A DNA stretch of 60,604 bases, taken from contig CANQTO010000014.1 in the NCBI GenBank assembly GCA_947626785.1, forward strand, positions 1 to 60,604, in the 5' to 3' direction. A program made the position numbers and the translations under genes. The stretch comes from an uncultured Oscillospiraceae bacterium. Lineage in GTDB: Bacteria; Bacillota; Clostridia; Oscillospirales; Oscillospiraceae. Positions 23,801-35,305 of the stretch are shown here, piece after piece; the stretch's first letter is position 1; the number at the start of each line of letters is the position of its first letter. Under the pieces are notes generated by a model, which searched no databases, had not been told where the DNA came from, and saw only the letters and a program-made list of their open reading frames with translations.

Positions 23801-25547
23801 CGATCAGCGCCCCCTCAGAGGCCAGGGTGGACCCTATGAGCCGGTAGGTGTTGAGGATGTTGTAGGCCCCGATGCGCTTCTCGGCGATCTGCTGGGTCCC
23901 GGGATAATTGCTCTTGTGGGGATGGATGCTGGCCTGAGAGCTGGCCGTGTCGTTGGGGGAGTAGAGCACCACCGTCACGTTGTCGATGATGCCGTCGCCG
24001 CCGGACAGATCCAGGCATTTCGGGTCAATGTTCAGGCCCCGGATGGCCTCGTCGATGATCCCGGAATCGATGTTCCTGTCCGCCTGGGCCCGGGTAGTGC
24101 TCAGCTTCACCGCCTGGATGGTCCGGCTGCTCTCGTCGTACTGGGGAAAGAGATTTAACACCTGGAACTGACCGTTGGAGATCGTCGCCATATAGTTCTT
24201 GAAGGAACGCCCGTGGCCGCCCTCGTAGGCGCTGATGATCTTATCCACGTTGGCCGTATTCTGGAAATAGGCCGCGCCTTCCGCATCGTCCTGAAAGTAG
24301 GCAAAGAGCACCAGATTGGCAAAGTTCTTGCCGGAGGTGTCTTTGGTATACGGGACCTGGAGCGCCATCAGGCTGATGCCCGGGTCCATGAAGCCCTTGA
24401 GAAGCAGGGCCGGCTCCTCCGGCGTCTCTCCGTTGATCAAAAGCTCCACCCGGAGCAACTCCTCGGGCAGGGGCTCCGCGCTCTCCTCGCCGGGCTCTTC
24501 CGCGGCGGCGTTTTGGGTCTCCCAGGCCGCCACGTCCGCCGCCAGACGGAGCTTCAGCTCTAGGGCCGCCACGGTGGGCTCCAGGGTGCAGAGCAGCTCT
24601 CCGCCGGAGGCGGGGGGAGCGCCCTCTTCATTTAAGGGGCCATAGCTGAAGGACAGGCCCTCGGCCTCCTCCCAGCCGGTCAGACGCAGCAGGGGAGACA
24701 GGCTCAGCCGCAGCTGCCGGGTGGCCTCGCTCTCCGGCACCGCCGGGCAGTCCACACGCAGGGTGAGCAGCTGTTCACCCTGGAGCGGCCAGAGCGCGTC
24801 CTCCGGCTCTTCCCCATAGACCCAGCTCCAGAGCGGCTCGCCGCTCTCCGCGTCGGTCAGCTCCGCACCGCTGAGCGTCATCACCGGCAGCGCGGGCTCC
24901 TCCGAGGGTTCGGGCTCCTCCGTGGGCTCAGGGCTCTCGGAGGGCTCGGGCGACTCTGAAGGCTCTGGGTCCTCCGAGGGAACGGGCGACTCCGTCGGGA
25001 GAGGGTCTTCAGAGGGCTCGGGCGTCTCTGTGGGGTCGGGGCTCTCCGAAGGGACGGGCGTCTCATTGGTGTCGGGAGTCTCCGAAGGGACAGGCGTCTC
25101 TGTGGGGACGGGAGTCTCCGAGGGAACAGGCGTTTCCGCAGGCTCAGGCGTCTCCGCAGGGATAGGCGTATCCTCCCCGTCGCAGACCGGACATGCAAAC
25201 CCGCAGGGCGCGGCGGGGACCTCCGGCGCGTAGCCGCAGCTCTCGTCGTGCGCATGGGCGCAGGCCAGGGTCAGGCAGCCGCTCTCCTCCGAGCAGACGT
25301 GCCCCTCCTCCCCCTCGTAAAGGCAGAGGACCGTATAGCAGCTCTCATCATGCACATGCGTGCAGGGGCTCTCCGGACTGCCGGCGGAAAAGCCGCAGTC
25401 CGCCGTGTGGGCGGGATGGTGCTCGCAGAGGCCGCTGTCCGCGTCCTCCGCGAAGCCGGGGCTGCCCAGCAGGGGGCAGAGCAGGGCCAGGCACAGGGCC
25501 AGCGCCAGAACGCGCCGCCCCGGGGCCGGGTCTTTTCTTTTCCGCAT
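20889..25547 (-). pseudogene. Giant secreted M6-type metalloprotease with Ig/Fn3 modules, interrupted by an in-frame TAG
   Basis: One frame of 1,553 codons is broken only by TAG at 22103-22101. The two sides are otherwise continuous, and the stop falls inside a Big_3-like Ig module (TPPDKTEYT, then GEPLSRAGMEVIAQ), where a sense codon is expected. Order of parts: signal peptide (residues 1-33); Cys/His-rich segment (CTHVHDESCY, ACAHAHDESCGY); Pro/Glu/Thr/Ser repeats (about 137-225); M6-like peptidase with HEFLH near residue 582 (ALIAHEFLHTLGYPDLY); a beta-propeller-like region (about 800-1130); Ig-like module; Fn3 module (LRFSWSAVSGANKYRVYVRE); C-terminal domain. The first 1,148 residues, including the catalytic site, can still be made. 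Causes could be mutation, a sequencing error or readthrough. It lies between a lipoprotein and a small membrane protein, probably in one transcript. Confidence 0.85.
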
Positions 25548-25586
25548 GAGGACTTCCCCCTTCCTTATCCGGCTTTTGGCCGGTCG

Positions 25587-26552
25587 TTATCCTTCTTCCC
25601 AGGGACTGTAGAGCGGCAGGCCGATCAGCGTATTGTCCAGCACGAAGCTGTCCTTCTCCACGCCGTCTTTGTACAGATAATTGCTGCCGCTCCAGGCATA
25701 GATCACGCCGCCGGCGCTGGTGATCTTGTACTCTTGGCTGGAGGCGGTGGTGCCGTCCTCATTGAGCTTGCCGGTGTAATCCTTATCCTGATAGTGGATG
25801 AGCAGCTCGCCGGAGCAGATGTTGTTGGTCAACGTGGTGTCGTAGGAGATGAGCGCGTTGTCCTCCCCGTCGTAGACCTGCGTCCGGGCCGGACCGTTGT
25901 AGGCCCCGTCCGCGTAGACGGCGGAGGCCAGGACCGTCCCGGCGGGCTCGGCGCGGAAATACCGGTAGCTGCCGTCGGGGGCCAGAAAGCTCAGTTCACA
26001 GAGCTGATAGGAAGAGGTGAGCTGCATCCGCCCCTCGTCTCCCTCGTAGAGGCTGCGGATCTCCACGGCCCGCAGACCGTCCTGAAAGGCCTCGTTCCAG
26101 GCCTCGGATCCGGCCAGGGCCTTCATGCCCAGGGCGTCCTCGTTCAGCAGCAGTTCCACGGCCTGCCCGGCCAGGGCGGCCTGCTTGGCGTCCTCCGGGC
26201 CCCGGCGGACCAGAATCGCCGACAGCTTCTGCGCCGTTTCCTCCGAGGGGTAGAGCAGCAGCTCCTTCAGCAGGGCCTCCCGCTGAGCCGCGATATCGCC
26301 GCCCTGCTCATAGAGGGCGGCCAGGGCCTCATAGTCGGCCTGGGTCAGCAGGTCCCGGGCCTGGAGCTGGCCGTAGCAGAGCAGCGCGTCCGCCGCGTCC
26401 GCCCCGGCGATGCGCTCCCGGAGCTGGGCCTCGTCCAGATCGACAGGGTCCGCCTCGTTGACGGGGACCGGCGTGGGCTCCGGCTGGGTCAAAGCGCAGC
26501 CGGAGAGCAGGACCAAAAGCAGCAGCGCCGCCGTAACAAGCAGTTTCTTCAT
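25587..26552 (-). CDS. Lipoprotein of unknown function
   Basis: A 321-residue exported lipoprotein. The signal sequence ends in the lipobox LLSGC (MKKLLVTAALLLLVLLSGCA). The first half is helical and TPR-like (LRERIAGADAADALLCYGQL, DYEALAALYEQGGDIAAQRE). The second half is rich in beta strands with YDGEDN and GELLIHYQDKDYTGKL, reminiscent of MORN/wall-binding hairpins. I chose ATG 26552 because GGAG precedes it; the open frame upstream would bury the lipobox. The gene leads the group that contains the M6 protease, 39 bases upstream of it, so it may be a partner at the cell surface. Confidence 0.8.
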   Translation of the reverse strand: MKKLLVTAALLLLVLLSGCALTQPEPTPVPVNEADPVDLDEAQLRERIAGADAADALLCYGQLQARDLLTQADYEALAALYEQGGDIAAQREALLKELLLYPSEETAQKLSAILVRRGPEDAKQAALAGQAVELLLNEDALGMKALAGSEAWNEAFQDGLRAVEIRSLYEGDEGRMQLTSSYQLCELSFLAPDGSYRYFRAEPAGTVLASAVYADGAYNGPARTQVYDGEDNALISYDTTLTNNICSGELLIHYQDKDYTGKLNEDGTTASSQEYKITSAGGVIYAWSGSNYLYKDGVEKDSFVLDNTLIGLPLYSPWEEG

Positions 26553-26589
26553 ATCGTTCTCCGCTCTGTAAAGAAATACTTTTTTGTAA

Positions 26590-26618
26590 ATGTTAACATA
26601 GTTAAACAAAAAAGACAA
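26590..26618 (-). promoter_or_regulatory. Promoter of the lipoprotein-protease group
   Basis: TTGTCT (26618-26613), 17 bases and TAACAT (26595-26590) on the minus strand in an AT-rich gap. Confidence 0.5.
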
Positions 26619-26658
26619 CTGTTTCCTTGAAATATCCCATGGTTCTTGCCCAAAAAGT

Positions 26659-28044
26659 TCAGTCCGCCACCAGATTATTGACCCATTTCCGCCCGGCCAC
26701 CAGCCAGAAGCCCAGGCCGGCCTTGATCAGGTTCAGGCCCTCCACCATCAGGAACATCCGCACCACCGGCACGGCGGTGTAGCGGGAGAGGACAAAGGCC
26801 AGGGGGATGTTCAGCAGCCAGAGGAACATGCAGTCGAACACGAAGGTGATGATGGTCTTTCCGCCGGAGCGGAGGGTGAAGTAGCAGGAGTTGGTGAAGG
26901 CGTTGACGGGCATCATCAGGGCGCTGACCGTCAGCAGCCCGGCGGCCAGGGCCTTGACGGAATCGGTGGTGTTGTAGATACGGGGGATCGCCGGGGCCAG
27001 CAGGGCCATCAGCGCCCCCACCGCGACGCTCATCACCACCGAAAAGGCGATGAGCTTCCGGTCCTCGTCCACGGCCCGCTCCAGCTCTCCGGCCCCCAGC
27101 AGCTGGCCCACCATGATCGCCACCGTGTCGCCCATGGCCAGGAAGGCGCAGAAGAAGAGGTTGGAGACGGTGGTGGAGATGTTGAAGGCGGAGACCACCT
27201 CCAGGCCCCGCACGGAGTAGCACTGGTTCAAAGCCGCCATGCCGCCGGACCAGAGCACCTCGTTGAGCAGCAGGGGCAGGCTCAGGACCGCCACCTGCCG
27301 GACCAGCTCCCCCGGTACGTGCAGGGAGGCGTAGGCCCCGTCCATATAGGGGTTGGCCTGCCGGTGCCGGTGGGTCCAGACGACCACGATGGCGCACTCC
27401 ACGAAGCGGGCCAGCACCGTGGCGATGGCCGCGCCCACCACGCCTAAAGCCGGGGCCCCCAGCTTACCGAAGATGAGGATGTAGTTGAAGATCAGGTTGA
27501 CAAAGACCGCCGCGACCCCCGCCTTCATGGGCAGCAGGGTCTGCCCCGTCTGCCGCAGGGTGCTGGCATAGACCTGGCACAGGGCGAAGGGGACGGTCTG
27601 GATCAGCATCACGTGCAGATAGTCCAGGCCGTAATGTAGCGTGGCGGCCAGGTCCAGGGCCTCCTCCCCCTGGTGCAGGAACAGGGAGATGAGCCCGGCC
27701 CCGGCCTTCAGAAACAGCGCCAGGAAGAGGGCCACGGAGGCGAAGGCCACCATCAGCTTCAGCCGGAAGGTGTCCCGGATGCCCTTGCTGTCGCTCTTGC
27801 CGTAGAACTGGGCGGTAAAGATGCCCGCCCCGGCCAGGCCCCCGAAGATGCAGAGGTTGAAGACGAACAGCAGCTGGTTGACGATGGCCACGCCGGACAT
27901 GGGCTCCGTGCCCACCTGGCCCACCATGATGTTGTCCAGGAGGCTCACAAAATTGGTGATGACGTTTTGGGTGAGCACCGGCAGCATAACGGTGAACATC
28001 CGGCCGTAAAAAGCCCGATCGCCTACAAATTTCTGTAAAACCAT
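26659..28044 (-). CDS. MATE-family multidrug/metabolite efflux transporter
   Basis: A 461-residue, roughly twelve-helix transporter of the MATE family, which exports organic cations or metabolites using Na+ or H+. The N-terminus MLPVLTQNVITNFVSLLDNI and the following IMVGQVGTEPMSGVAIVNQL are typical MATE helix 1-2 sequences, and the two homologous six-helix halves can be followed. I placed the start at ATG 28044 because it gives the standard length; the frame stays open far upstream, but that stretch is the antisense of the neighbouring acetyltransferase. A second, unrelated MATE fragment is at the right end of the window. Confidence 0.92.
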   Translation of the reverse strand: MVLQKFVGDRAFYGRMFTVMLPVLTQNVITNFVSLLDNIMVGQVGTEPMSGVAIVNQLLFVFNLCIFGGLAGAGIFTAQFYGKSDSKGIRDTFRLKLMVAFASVALFLALFLKAGAGLISLFLHQGEEALDLAATLHYGLDYLHVMLIQTVPFALCQVYASTLRQTGQTLLPMKAGVAAVFVNLIFNYILIFGKLGAPALGVVGAAIATVLARFVECAIVVVWTHRHRQANPYMDGAYASLHVPGELVRQVAVLSLPLLLNEVLWSGGMAALNQCYSVRGLEVVSAFNISTTVSNLFFCAFLAMGDTVAIMVGQLLGAGELERAVDEDRKLIAFSVVMSVAVGALMALLAPAIPRIYNTTDSVKALAAGLLTVSALMMPVNAFTNSCYFTLRSGGKTIITFVFDCMFLWLLNIPLAFVLSRYTAVPVVRMFLMVEGLNLIKAGLGFWLVAGRKWVNNLVAD

Positions 28045-28125
28045 GTCACATTCCGCCTTGGATATTGAGTCAGCAAGGGCTATTCTACCGCAGAAACAGG
28101 GAAAAGGCAAGGGGGAAAAACCGCC

Positions 28126-28154
28126 TTGAAAGGAGGCGGAAAATGCGGTACAAT
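28126..28154 (+). promoter_or_regulatory. Promoter of the sugar O-acetyltransferase gene
   Basis: TTGAAA (28126-28131), 17 bases and TACAAT (28149-28154), about 35 bases before the start. Confidence 0.7.
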
Positions 28155-28188
28155 AGAGGCACTTTGTTAAGGCCGGAGGGAACGTGCC

Positions 28189-28803
28189 ATGGGTGTGATG
28201 AAGGACAGGATGCACACGGGGGAGATCTACTACCCCAACGATGAGGAGATCATGGTCTGGCAGGCCCAGTGTCTGGACCGGCTCTATACCTTTAACCATA
28301 CCCGGCCCATGGAGGGGGAGAAGCGGCAGGCCCTGCTGAAGGAGATGTTCGCGGAGATCGGCGAGGGCTGCTATATCGAGCCGCCCTTCCACGCCAATTT
28401 CGGCGGCGCCCACGTCCACTTCGGCCGCTATGTCTACGCCAATTTCAACCTGACCTGCGTGGACGACACACATATCTATGTGGGCGACTACACCATGTTC
28501 GGCCCCAACGTCACCGTGGCCACGGCCGGGCACCCCATCCTGCCGGAGCTGCGGGAGAAGGGCTACCAGTACAATATGCCGGTCCGCATCGGCCGGAACT
28601 GCTGGATCGGCGCGGGGGCTGTCATCCTGCCCGGCATCACCATCGGGGACAACGTGGTGGTGGGCGCGGGCAGCGTGGTGACGAAGGACCTGCCCTCGAA
28701 CGTGGTGGCCGTGGGAGACCCCTGCCGCGTCCTGCGGGAGGTAGACGAGCGCGACAGGGAGGTCTACTTCAAGGACAGAAGAATCGAGTGGGAAAAGCTG
28801 TGA
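28189..28803 (+). CDS. Sugar O-acetyltransferase (maltose/galactoside acetyltransferase family)
   Basis: A 204-residue left-handed beta-helix enzyme that transfers acetyl from acetyl-CoA to a sugar hydroxyl. The N-terminal Mac domain (GEIYYPNDEEIMVWQAQ) is followed by hexapeptide repeats. Catalytic-region blocks are GGAHVHFGRYVYANFNLTC and TAGHPI (catalytic His), and the closing motif VVVGAGSVVTKDLPSNVVA is intact. It has its own promoter and bidirectional terminator and is thus monocistronic. Such enzymes are often regarded as detoxifying non-metabolised sugars. Confidence 0.95.
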   Translation: MGVMKDRMHTGEIYYPNDEEIMVWQAQCLDRLYTFNHTRPMEGEKRQALLKEMFAEIGEGCYIEPPFHANFGGAHVHFGRYVYANFNLTCVDDTHIYVGDYTMFGPNVTVATAGHPILPELREKGYQYNMPVRIGRNCWIGAGAVILPGITIGDNVVVGAGSVVTKDLPSNVVAVGDPCRVLREVDERDREVYFKDRRIEWEKL

Positions 28804-28810
28804 AAGGCAG

Positions 28811-28844
28811 AAAAAAGCGCCCGGAGTGACCCGGGCGCTTTTTT
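28811..28844. terminator. Bidirectional intrinsic terminator
   Basis: AAAAAAGCGCCCGG and CCGGGCGCTTTTTT around a 6-base loop (stem 28817-28824 with 28831-28838), between convergent acetyltransferase and pseudokinase-lectin genes. Confidence 0.9.
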
Positions 28845-28852
28845 CGCATATT

Positions 28853-30424
28853 TTATTCCGTTGCCTCCGTCTCATACTCGCAGACGAAGCCGATCTGGCC
28901 GCTGTACCACTCGGGGTAATCGCCCACCGGGTCGTTGCGGCTGTCGTTATAGGCCCAGCCGGCCTGGTCGCCGGTGCCGTTATACCAGAGCATGCCGTAG
29001 TCCTCGGCCACATTGTCGCCGCTGTCCACATAGGAGGGCTCTCCGGCGGCGGTGTCCCAGGGATAATAGCTGGACGTCTCGCCGGTGACCCAGCGGTTCA
29101 GGCCCTCCTCACGGTACAGGCCGATCCACAGGCAGCGGACGCCGCTGTCCGCGGCCAGAGTCACCACTTTGTTGAACTCCTCCTCGTCGGAGATCACCGC
29201 CAGGTGCCCGCCCATCTCCTCGGCCCGGTCCCGGGCCTCGGTCCAGCTCAGGTCCTCCTGCACGATCTCGTAGCTGGATTCGCCCTTGGCCTTGGGCTCC
29301 TCCGCCGCAGGCGTGGCTGAGGGGGGCGGCGCTACCAATACACTGTTGTTATCCGCCGTGGGCGTGGGGCTGGGCTGTTCATCGTCCTCCCAGATCACGT
29401 CCCGCAGCCAGGCGTTGGCCAGCAGGGCCACCACGATAAGGATGGCGCAGAGCACCAGTATCACCACCATGGGCCGGCGGCGGCGCTTGCGCGCCTCCGC
29501 GGCGATTTTCCGCTCCCGCTCGGCGCTCTTGCTGTACTGGACGGCGGGGGTGATGTTCTGCCGGCTGGGGATCACCGGCTCCAGCTCCGGGTGCTTCTCC
29601 TCGGTGAGGATGGGGATAGGCTGCCGGGCAGGGACCTTGTGGTGGCTGGGCTCATAGAGGCGGACCTGCTCCGGCTCCTCGGGGGGCTTCTCCTCCTGGG
29701 CTTTCTCTTCCGCCGGAGGCTCCTCGCCGTTCTCTTCCGAGACAGCGCTCTCCTCCGGGGCGGCGTTCTCCGCCTCCGGTTCCGGCTCCTGGGGCAGGGG
29801 CTCGTCCCCGCCCTTCTCGATGATGCCCACCATGATCCGCTCCAGCTCGGACAGATCGTCGTCGCTCTTTTTGAAGATGACCTCCGCGCTGGGCGCCCCA
29901 TTCAGGTACAGGTTCTTCACCAGGCTCTCCAGCATGATCCGCAGCTCCTCTACGTTCTGATAGCGCTTGGCGGCGTCAAAGCGGGTGGCCTTCTCGATGA
30001 TCTCGCCCAGGCGGCGGCCGATGCCCTTGGGAGGCGGAAAGTCCTCCCCGTCCATCCGGCGCAGCTGGGGGTCCTTGCACTCGCCCTCATAGGGCAGCTT
30101 CCCCTGGTTGGCGGCGTAGTACAGCAGCAGGCCCAGGGCGTACACGTCCGAATAGGAGCCCCGCTTGCCGTTCCAATACAGCTCCGGCGGCAGGAACTGG
30201 AGCTCCTGCCCCTCCCAGCCGCTGAGCTTGGCCGGGCCGAGGGCCACGTTCCCCTCCGCGTCCATAGAGATGTTCTCCGGGTACACGCCGCCCCGGTAGG
30301 CCCGGGTGCCGGCCTCCTCTTGTATCAGTTGGCAGAGCTTGGCCGCCAGCTCGCACAGCGCCTGGGGCGACATCTCCGTTATCCTGCTCCCCAGCGCCTG
30401 TCCGGGGTCAAATTCGTATTTCAT
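28853..30424 (-). CDS. Transmembrane pseudokinase with extracellular C-type lectin domain
   Basis: A 523-residue single-pass protein. The cytoplasmic part (residues about 1-170) is the C-lobe of a Ser/Thr protein kinase: YRGGVYPENI at the catalytic loop, FLPPELYWNGKRGSYSDVYA at the APE/helix F region. The N-lobe with the Gly loop and VAIK lysine is absent, HRD is replaced (no Asp), and DFG is replaced by GPA, so it should not be catalytic. A long acidic Pro/Glu linker (about 215-320) leads to a membrane helix (VVILVLCAILIVVALLANAW). Outside is a C-type lectin-like domain (WTEARDRAEEMGGHLAVISD, LWIGLYREEGLNRWVTGE, GQIGFVCEYE). ATG 30424 follows GGAGGG by 8 bases. A ligand-sensing scaffold is the simplest reading. 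Confidence 0.85.
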   Translation of the reverse strand: MKYEFDPGQALGSRITEMSPQALCELAAKLCQLIQEEAGTRAYRGGVYPENISMDAEGNVALGPAKLSGWEGQELQFLPPELYWNGKRGSYSDVYALGLLLYYAANQGKLPYEGECKDPQLRRMDGEDFPPPKGIGRRLGEIIEKATRFDAAKRYQNVEELRIMLESLVKNLYLNGAPSAEVIFKKSDDDLSELERIMVGIIEKGGDEPLPQEPEPEAENAAPEESAVSEENGEEPPAEEKAQEEKPPEEPEQVRLYEPSHHKVPARQPIPILTEEKHPELEPVIPSRQNITPAVQYSKSAERERKIAAEARKRRRRPMVVILVLCAILIVVALLANAWLRDVIWEDDEQPSPTPTADNNSVLVAPPPSATPAAEEPKAKGESSYEIVQEDLSWTEARDRAEEMGGHLAVISDEEEFNKVVTLAADSGVRCLWIGLYREEGLNRWVTGETSSYYPWDTAAGEPSYVDSGDNVAEDYGMLWYNGTGDQAGWAYNDSRNDPVGDYPEWYSGQIGFVCEYETEATE

Positions 30425-30502
30425 CCGCGTATCCCTCCGCCATTTTTCTCTCTTCTGACATCGTACCACAGCCGCCGGCCCCTCGTCAACGCCGGAATTC
30501 TT

Positions 30503-30648
30503 TCAAATGCGACCCACTTCGTTGGGCTCGCATTTGAGGTGCTCGCGCTTATCGCAGGGGCTTTGCCCCGTTTGGTCGGCGCGAGGGCCGCATTTCATGC
30601 GGCTTAGGGTGTTTTTGAGGCGGCAAAGCTGCCTCAAAAACAGATTTA
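30503..30648. repeat. Modular hairpin intergenic repeat, copy C (inverted)
   Basis: In the 30425-30698 gap, this 146-base copy reads in the opposite direction to A and B. It contains three nested hairpins: TCAAATGCGA/TCGCATTTGA (30503-30537), CTCGCGC...GCGCGAG with GGGGC/GCCCC inside (about 30542-30585), and GTTTTTGAGGC/GCCTCAAAAAC (30611-30641). It is the most compact copy, so it probably defines the basic unit. Confidence 0.7.
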
Positions 30649-30698
30649 GATCTTTTCCACACCTCCGCGTAGAACTCCACAGAGGTTTGTCTACAGTC

Positions 30699-32306
30699 TC
30701 ATTTTTCCATTTTGTTGGCAAGCTTGGTGATCTTGTCCGCATAGCCGCCCAGCTCCCGGTTGGACCGGCCCTCCAGGCTCCGGCAGACCCTGAGCAGCCG
30801 CTCCGCCGCGGCCAGCAGCCGCTGGAAGGCGGGGCTGACCCGCCGCCCGCCGGAGGCCGCCTTGGGCTCCACGGGCCTGCCCTGGGTGATCTCCACGAAC
30901 TCCCCGCTCAGGGGGTCAAAGCTGGTGCCGCTGTAGGGGGCGAAGGCCCGGTAGCCCAACTGGGTGTTGAGACATTCGGTAAAGCTGTCCGCCGCCTCCG
31001 GGTCCCCGTGGTTGATAAAGGTGAGCTTGGGCTTGGGGTCAAAGCCCCGGAGCCACTGGATGAGCCCCGCCTTGTCCGCGTGGCCGCTGACGCCGGGCAG
31101 GGTGTCGATCTGGGCGCGGACCTGGATGGTCTCATTAAAGAGCTTGACCTCCTTGACCCCATCCACTAAGCGCCGGCCCAGGGTGCCCACGGACTGATAG
31201 CCCACGAAGAGCACCATGCACTCGCTCCGCCACAGGTTGTGTTTCAGATGGTGCCGGATGCGGCCCGCGTCGCACATGCCGCTGGCCGAGAGGATGACCT
31301 TGGGGGTCCTATCCTCGTTGATGGCCTGGGACTCGGCCTGGGACACGGCCAGCTTCAGCCCGGGGAAGACGATGGGGTTGACGCCGGAGCGGATCAGCTC
31401 CCGCATCTCCGCGTCCACATACTGGGTGTCGCACTGGAGGAAGATGCTGGTGGCCTCGATGGCCAGGGGGCTGTCCACATACACGGGGAAGTCCCCGTGG
31501 CCCTTCACCAGGCCCTTTTCCTTGATCTCCCGGATAAAATACAGCATCTCCTGGGTCCGGCCCACGGCAAAGGAGGGGATGACCACGTTGCCTCCCCGGT
31601 CCAGGACCGTCTGAATCCGCTGGGCCAGGGCGGGCACATAGTCCACGCGCCCCCCGGCGTGGAGCCGGTCGCCGTAGGTGGACTCCATCACCAGGTAGTC
31701 CGCCTCCTTCACCGGCTGGGGGTCCTGAAGGATGGGCTGATTGCTGTTGCCGATATCGCCGCTGAAGCAGAGCTTCCTCGTCTGGCCCTGTTCGGTCATC
31801 CAGACCTCGATGGCGGCCGAGCCCAGTAGGTGCCCTACATCTGTCAGGCGGATGGTAAAGCTCTCGTTGACCTGGACAGGCCGGCCGTAGTCCACCGGCC
31901 GCAGGCAGCCGATGGCGCCCTCCGCGTCGGCCAGATCGTACAGAGGCTCCACCGGCGCGCCGCCGCTGCGCATGGCCTTGCGGCTCTTCCACTCCGCGTC
32001 TGACATCTGGATGTGGGCGCAGTCGCGCAGCATGATGCTGCACAGAGAGCAGGTGGCGGAGCTGGCGTAGATGGGGCCCCGGAAGCCCCGCTTATACAGC
32101 AGCGGGAGGTTCCCCGAGTGGTCGATATGGGCGTGGGTCAGCAGCACGAAGTCCAGCGCCGCCGGGTCCACCGGCAGCTCCTGGTTGACAAAGATGTCCT
32201 GCCCCTGCTCCATGCCGCAGTCCACGATGCCCTTCTTGTCTCCCGCCTCGATGAGCGTGCAGCTGCCCGTCACCTCATGGGCGGCGCCCAGAAACGTGAT
32301 CTTCAT
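30699..32306 (-). CDS. MBL-fold beta-CASP ribonuclease-like protein
   Basis: A 535-residue metallo-beta-lactamase-fold nuclease of the beta-CASP group (CPSF73/Ysh1-like). The metal motif is HAHIDHSGNLPLLY (H58, H60, D62, H63), and further ligand regions are FTIRLTDVGHLLGSAAIEVW and CFSGDIGNSNQPIL. The inserted beta-CASP domain follows (PSFAVGRTQEMLYFIREI, YVDSPLAIEATSIF), with ILSASGMCDAGRIRHHLKHN and the final SGHADKAGLIQW His motif. It probably processes RNA as an endo- or exonuclease. The start has GGAGGG six bases upstream, and the gene has its own promoter. Confidence 0.93.
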   Translation of the reverse strand: MKITFLGAAHEVTGSCTLIEAGDKKGIVDCGMEQGQDIFVNQELPVDPAALDFVLLTHAHIDHSGNLPLLYKRGFRGPIYASSATCSLCSIMLRDCAHIQMSDAEWKSRKAMRSGGAPVEPLYDLADAEGAIGCLRPVDYGRPVQVNESFTIRLTDVGHLLGSAAIEVWMTEQGQTRKLCFSGDIGNSNQPILQDPQPVKEADYLVMESTYGDRLHAGGRVDYVPALAQRIQTVLDRGGNVVIPSFAVGRTQEMLYFIREIKEKGLVKGHGDFPVYVDSPLAIEATSIFLQCDTQYVDAEMRELIRSGVNPIVFPGLKLAVSQAESQAINEDRTPKVILSASGMCDAGRIRHHLKHNLWRSECMVLFVGYQSVGTLGRRLVDGVKEVKLFNETIQVRAQIDTLPGVSGHADKAGLIQWLRGFDPKPKLTFINHGDPEAADSFTECLNTQLGYRAFAPYSGTSFDPLSGEFVEITQGRPVEPKAASGGRRVSPAFQRLLAAAERLLRVCRSLEGRSNRELGGYADKITKLANKMEK

Positions 32307-32353
32307 GGGTTTCCCTCCTTCGCGTCAAAATCTCCGTGTTCTTTTCTGTTTTT

Positions 32354-32382
32354 ATTTTACACCACTCTCGCCCACATATCAA
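32354..32382 (-). promoter_or_regulatory. Promoter of the beta-CASP gene
   Basis: TTGATA (32382-32377), 17 bases and TAAAAT (32359-32354) on the minus strand. Confidence 0.65.
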
Positions 32383-32457
32383 TCGTTTTAAAAAAACTTA
32401 AGGCGGTGCACGGGAAATACCGCTTTTCCATTATTTCTTATTATTTCCAATCTCAAG

Positions 32458-32515
32458 TTGCTTTTTTCCCAACGTAGCGGTATAATAAAGAAAGCAAACT
32501 TTTCACAATGTGAAA
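32458..32515 (+). promoter_or_regulatory. Promoter and candidate operator of the glycerol-1-phosphate operon
   Basis: TTGCTT (32458-32463), 17 bases and TATAAT (32481-32486). The inverted repeat TTTCAC-AAT-GTGAAA (32501-32515) lies just after the expected transcription start, where a bound repressor would block transcription. The regulator is not identifiable from the window. Confidence 0.65.
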
Positions 32516-32550
32516 GAACAATAAATTTTTCATTTTGGAGGGATTTTCCT

Positions 32551-35293
<2,743 letters not shown>

Positions 35294-35305
35294 GGAGGGC
35301 GGCCA

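Noticed and set aside
20847-24158. Long plus-strand open frame across the protease region
   Set aside because: Antisense shadow of the M6 protease gene; no recognisable domain and no ribosome binding site. The same reasoning applies to long frames opposite 2006-4063, 33776-36085, 37775-39415 and 46867-48630.
28045-29031. Longer N-terminus for the MATE transporter
   Set aside because: The upstream open frame is antisense to the acetyltransferase gene and crosses its promoter and terminator; MATE proteins start near the first helix, as at 28044.
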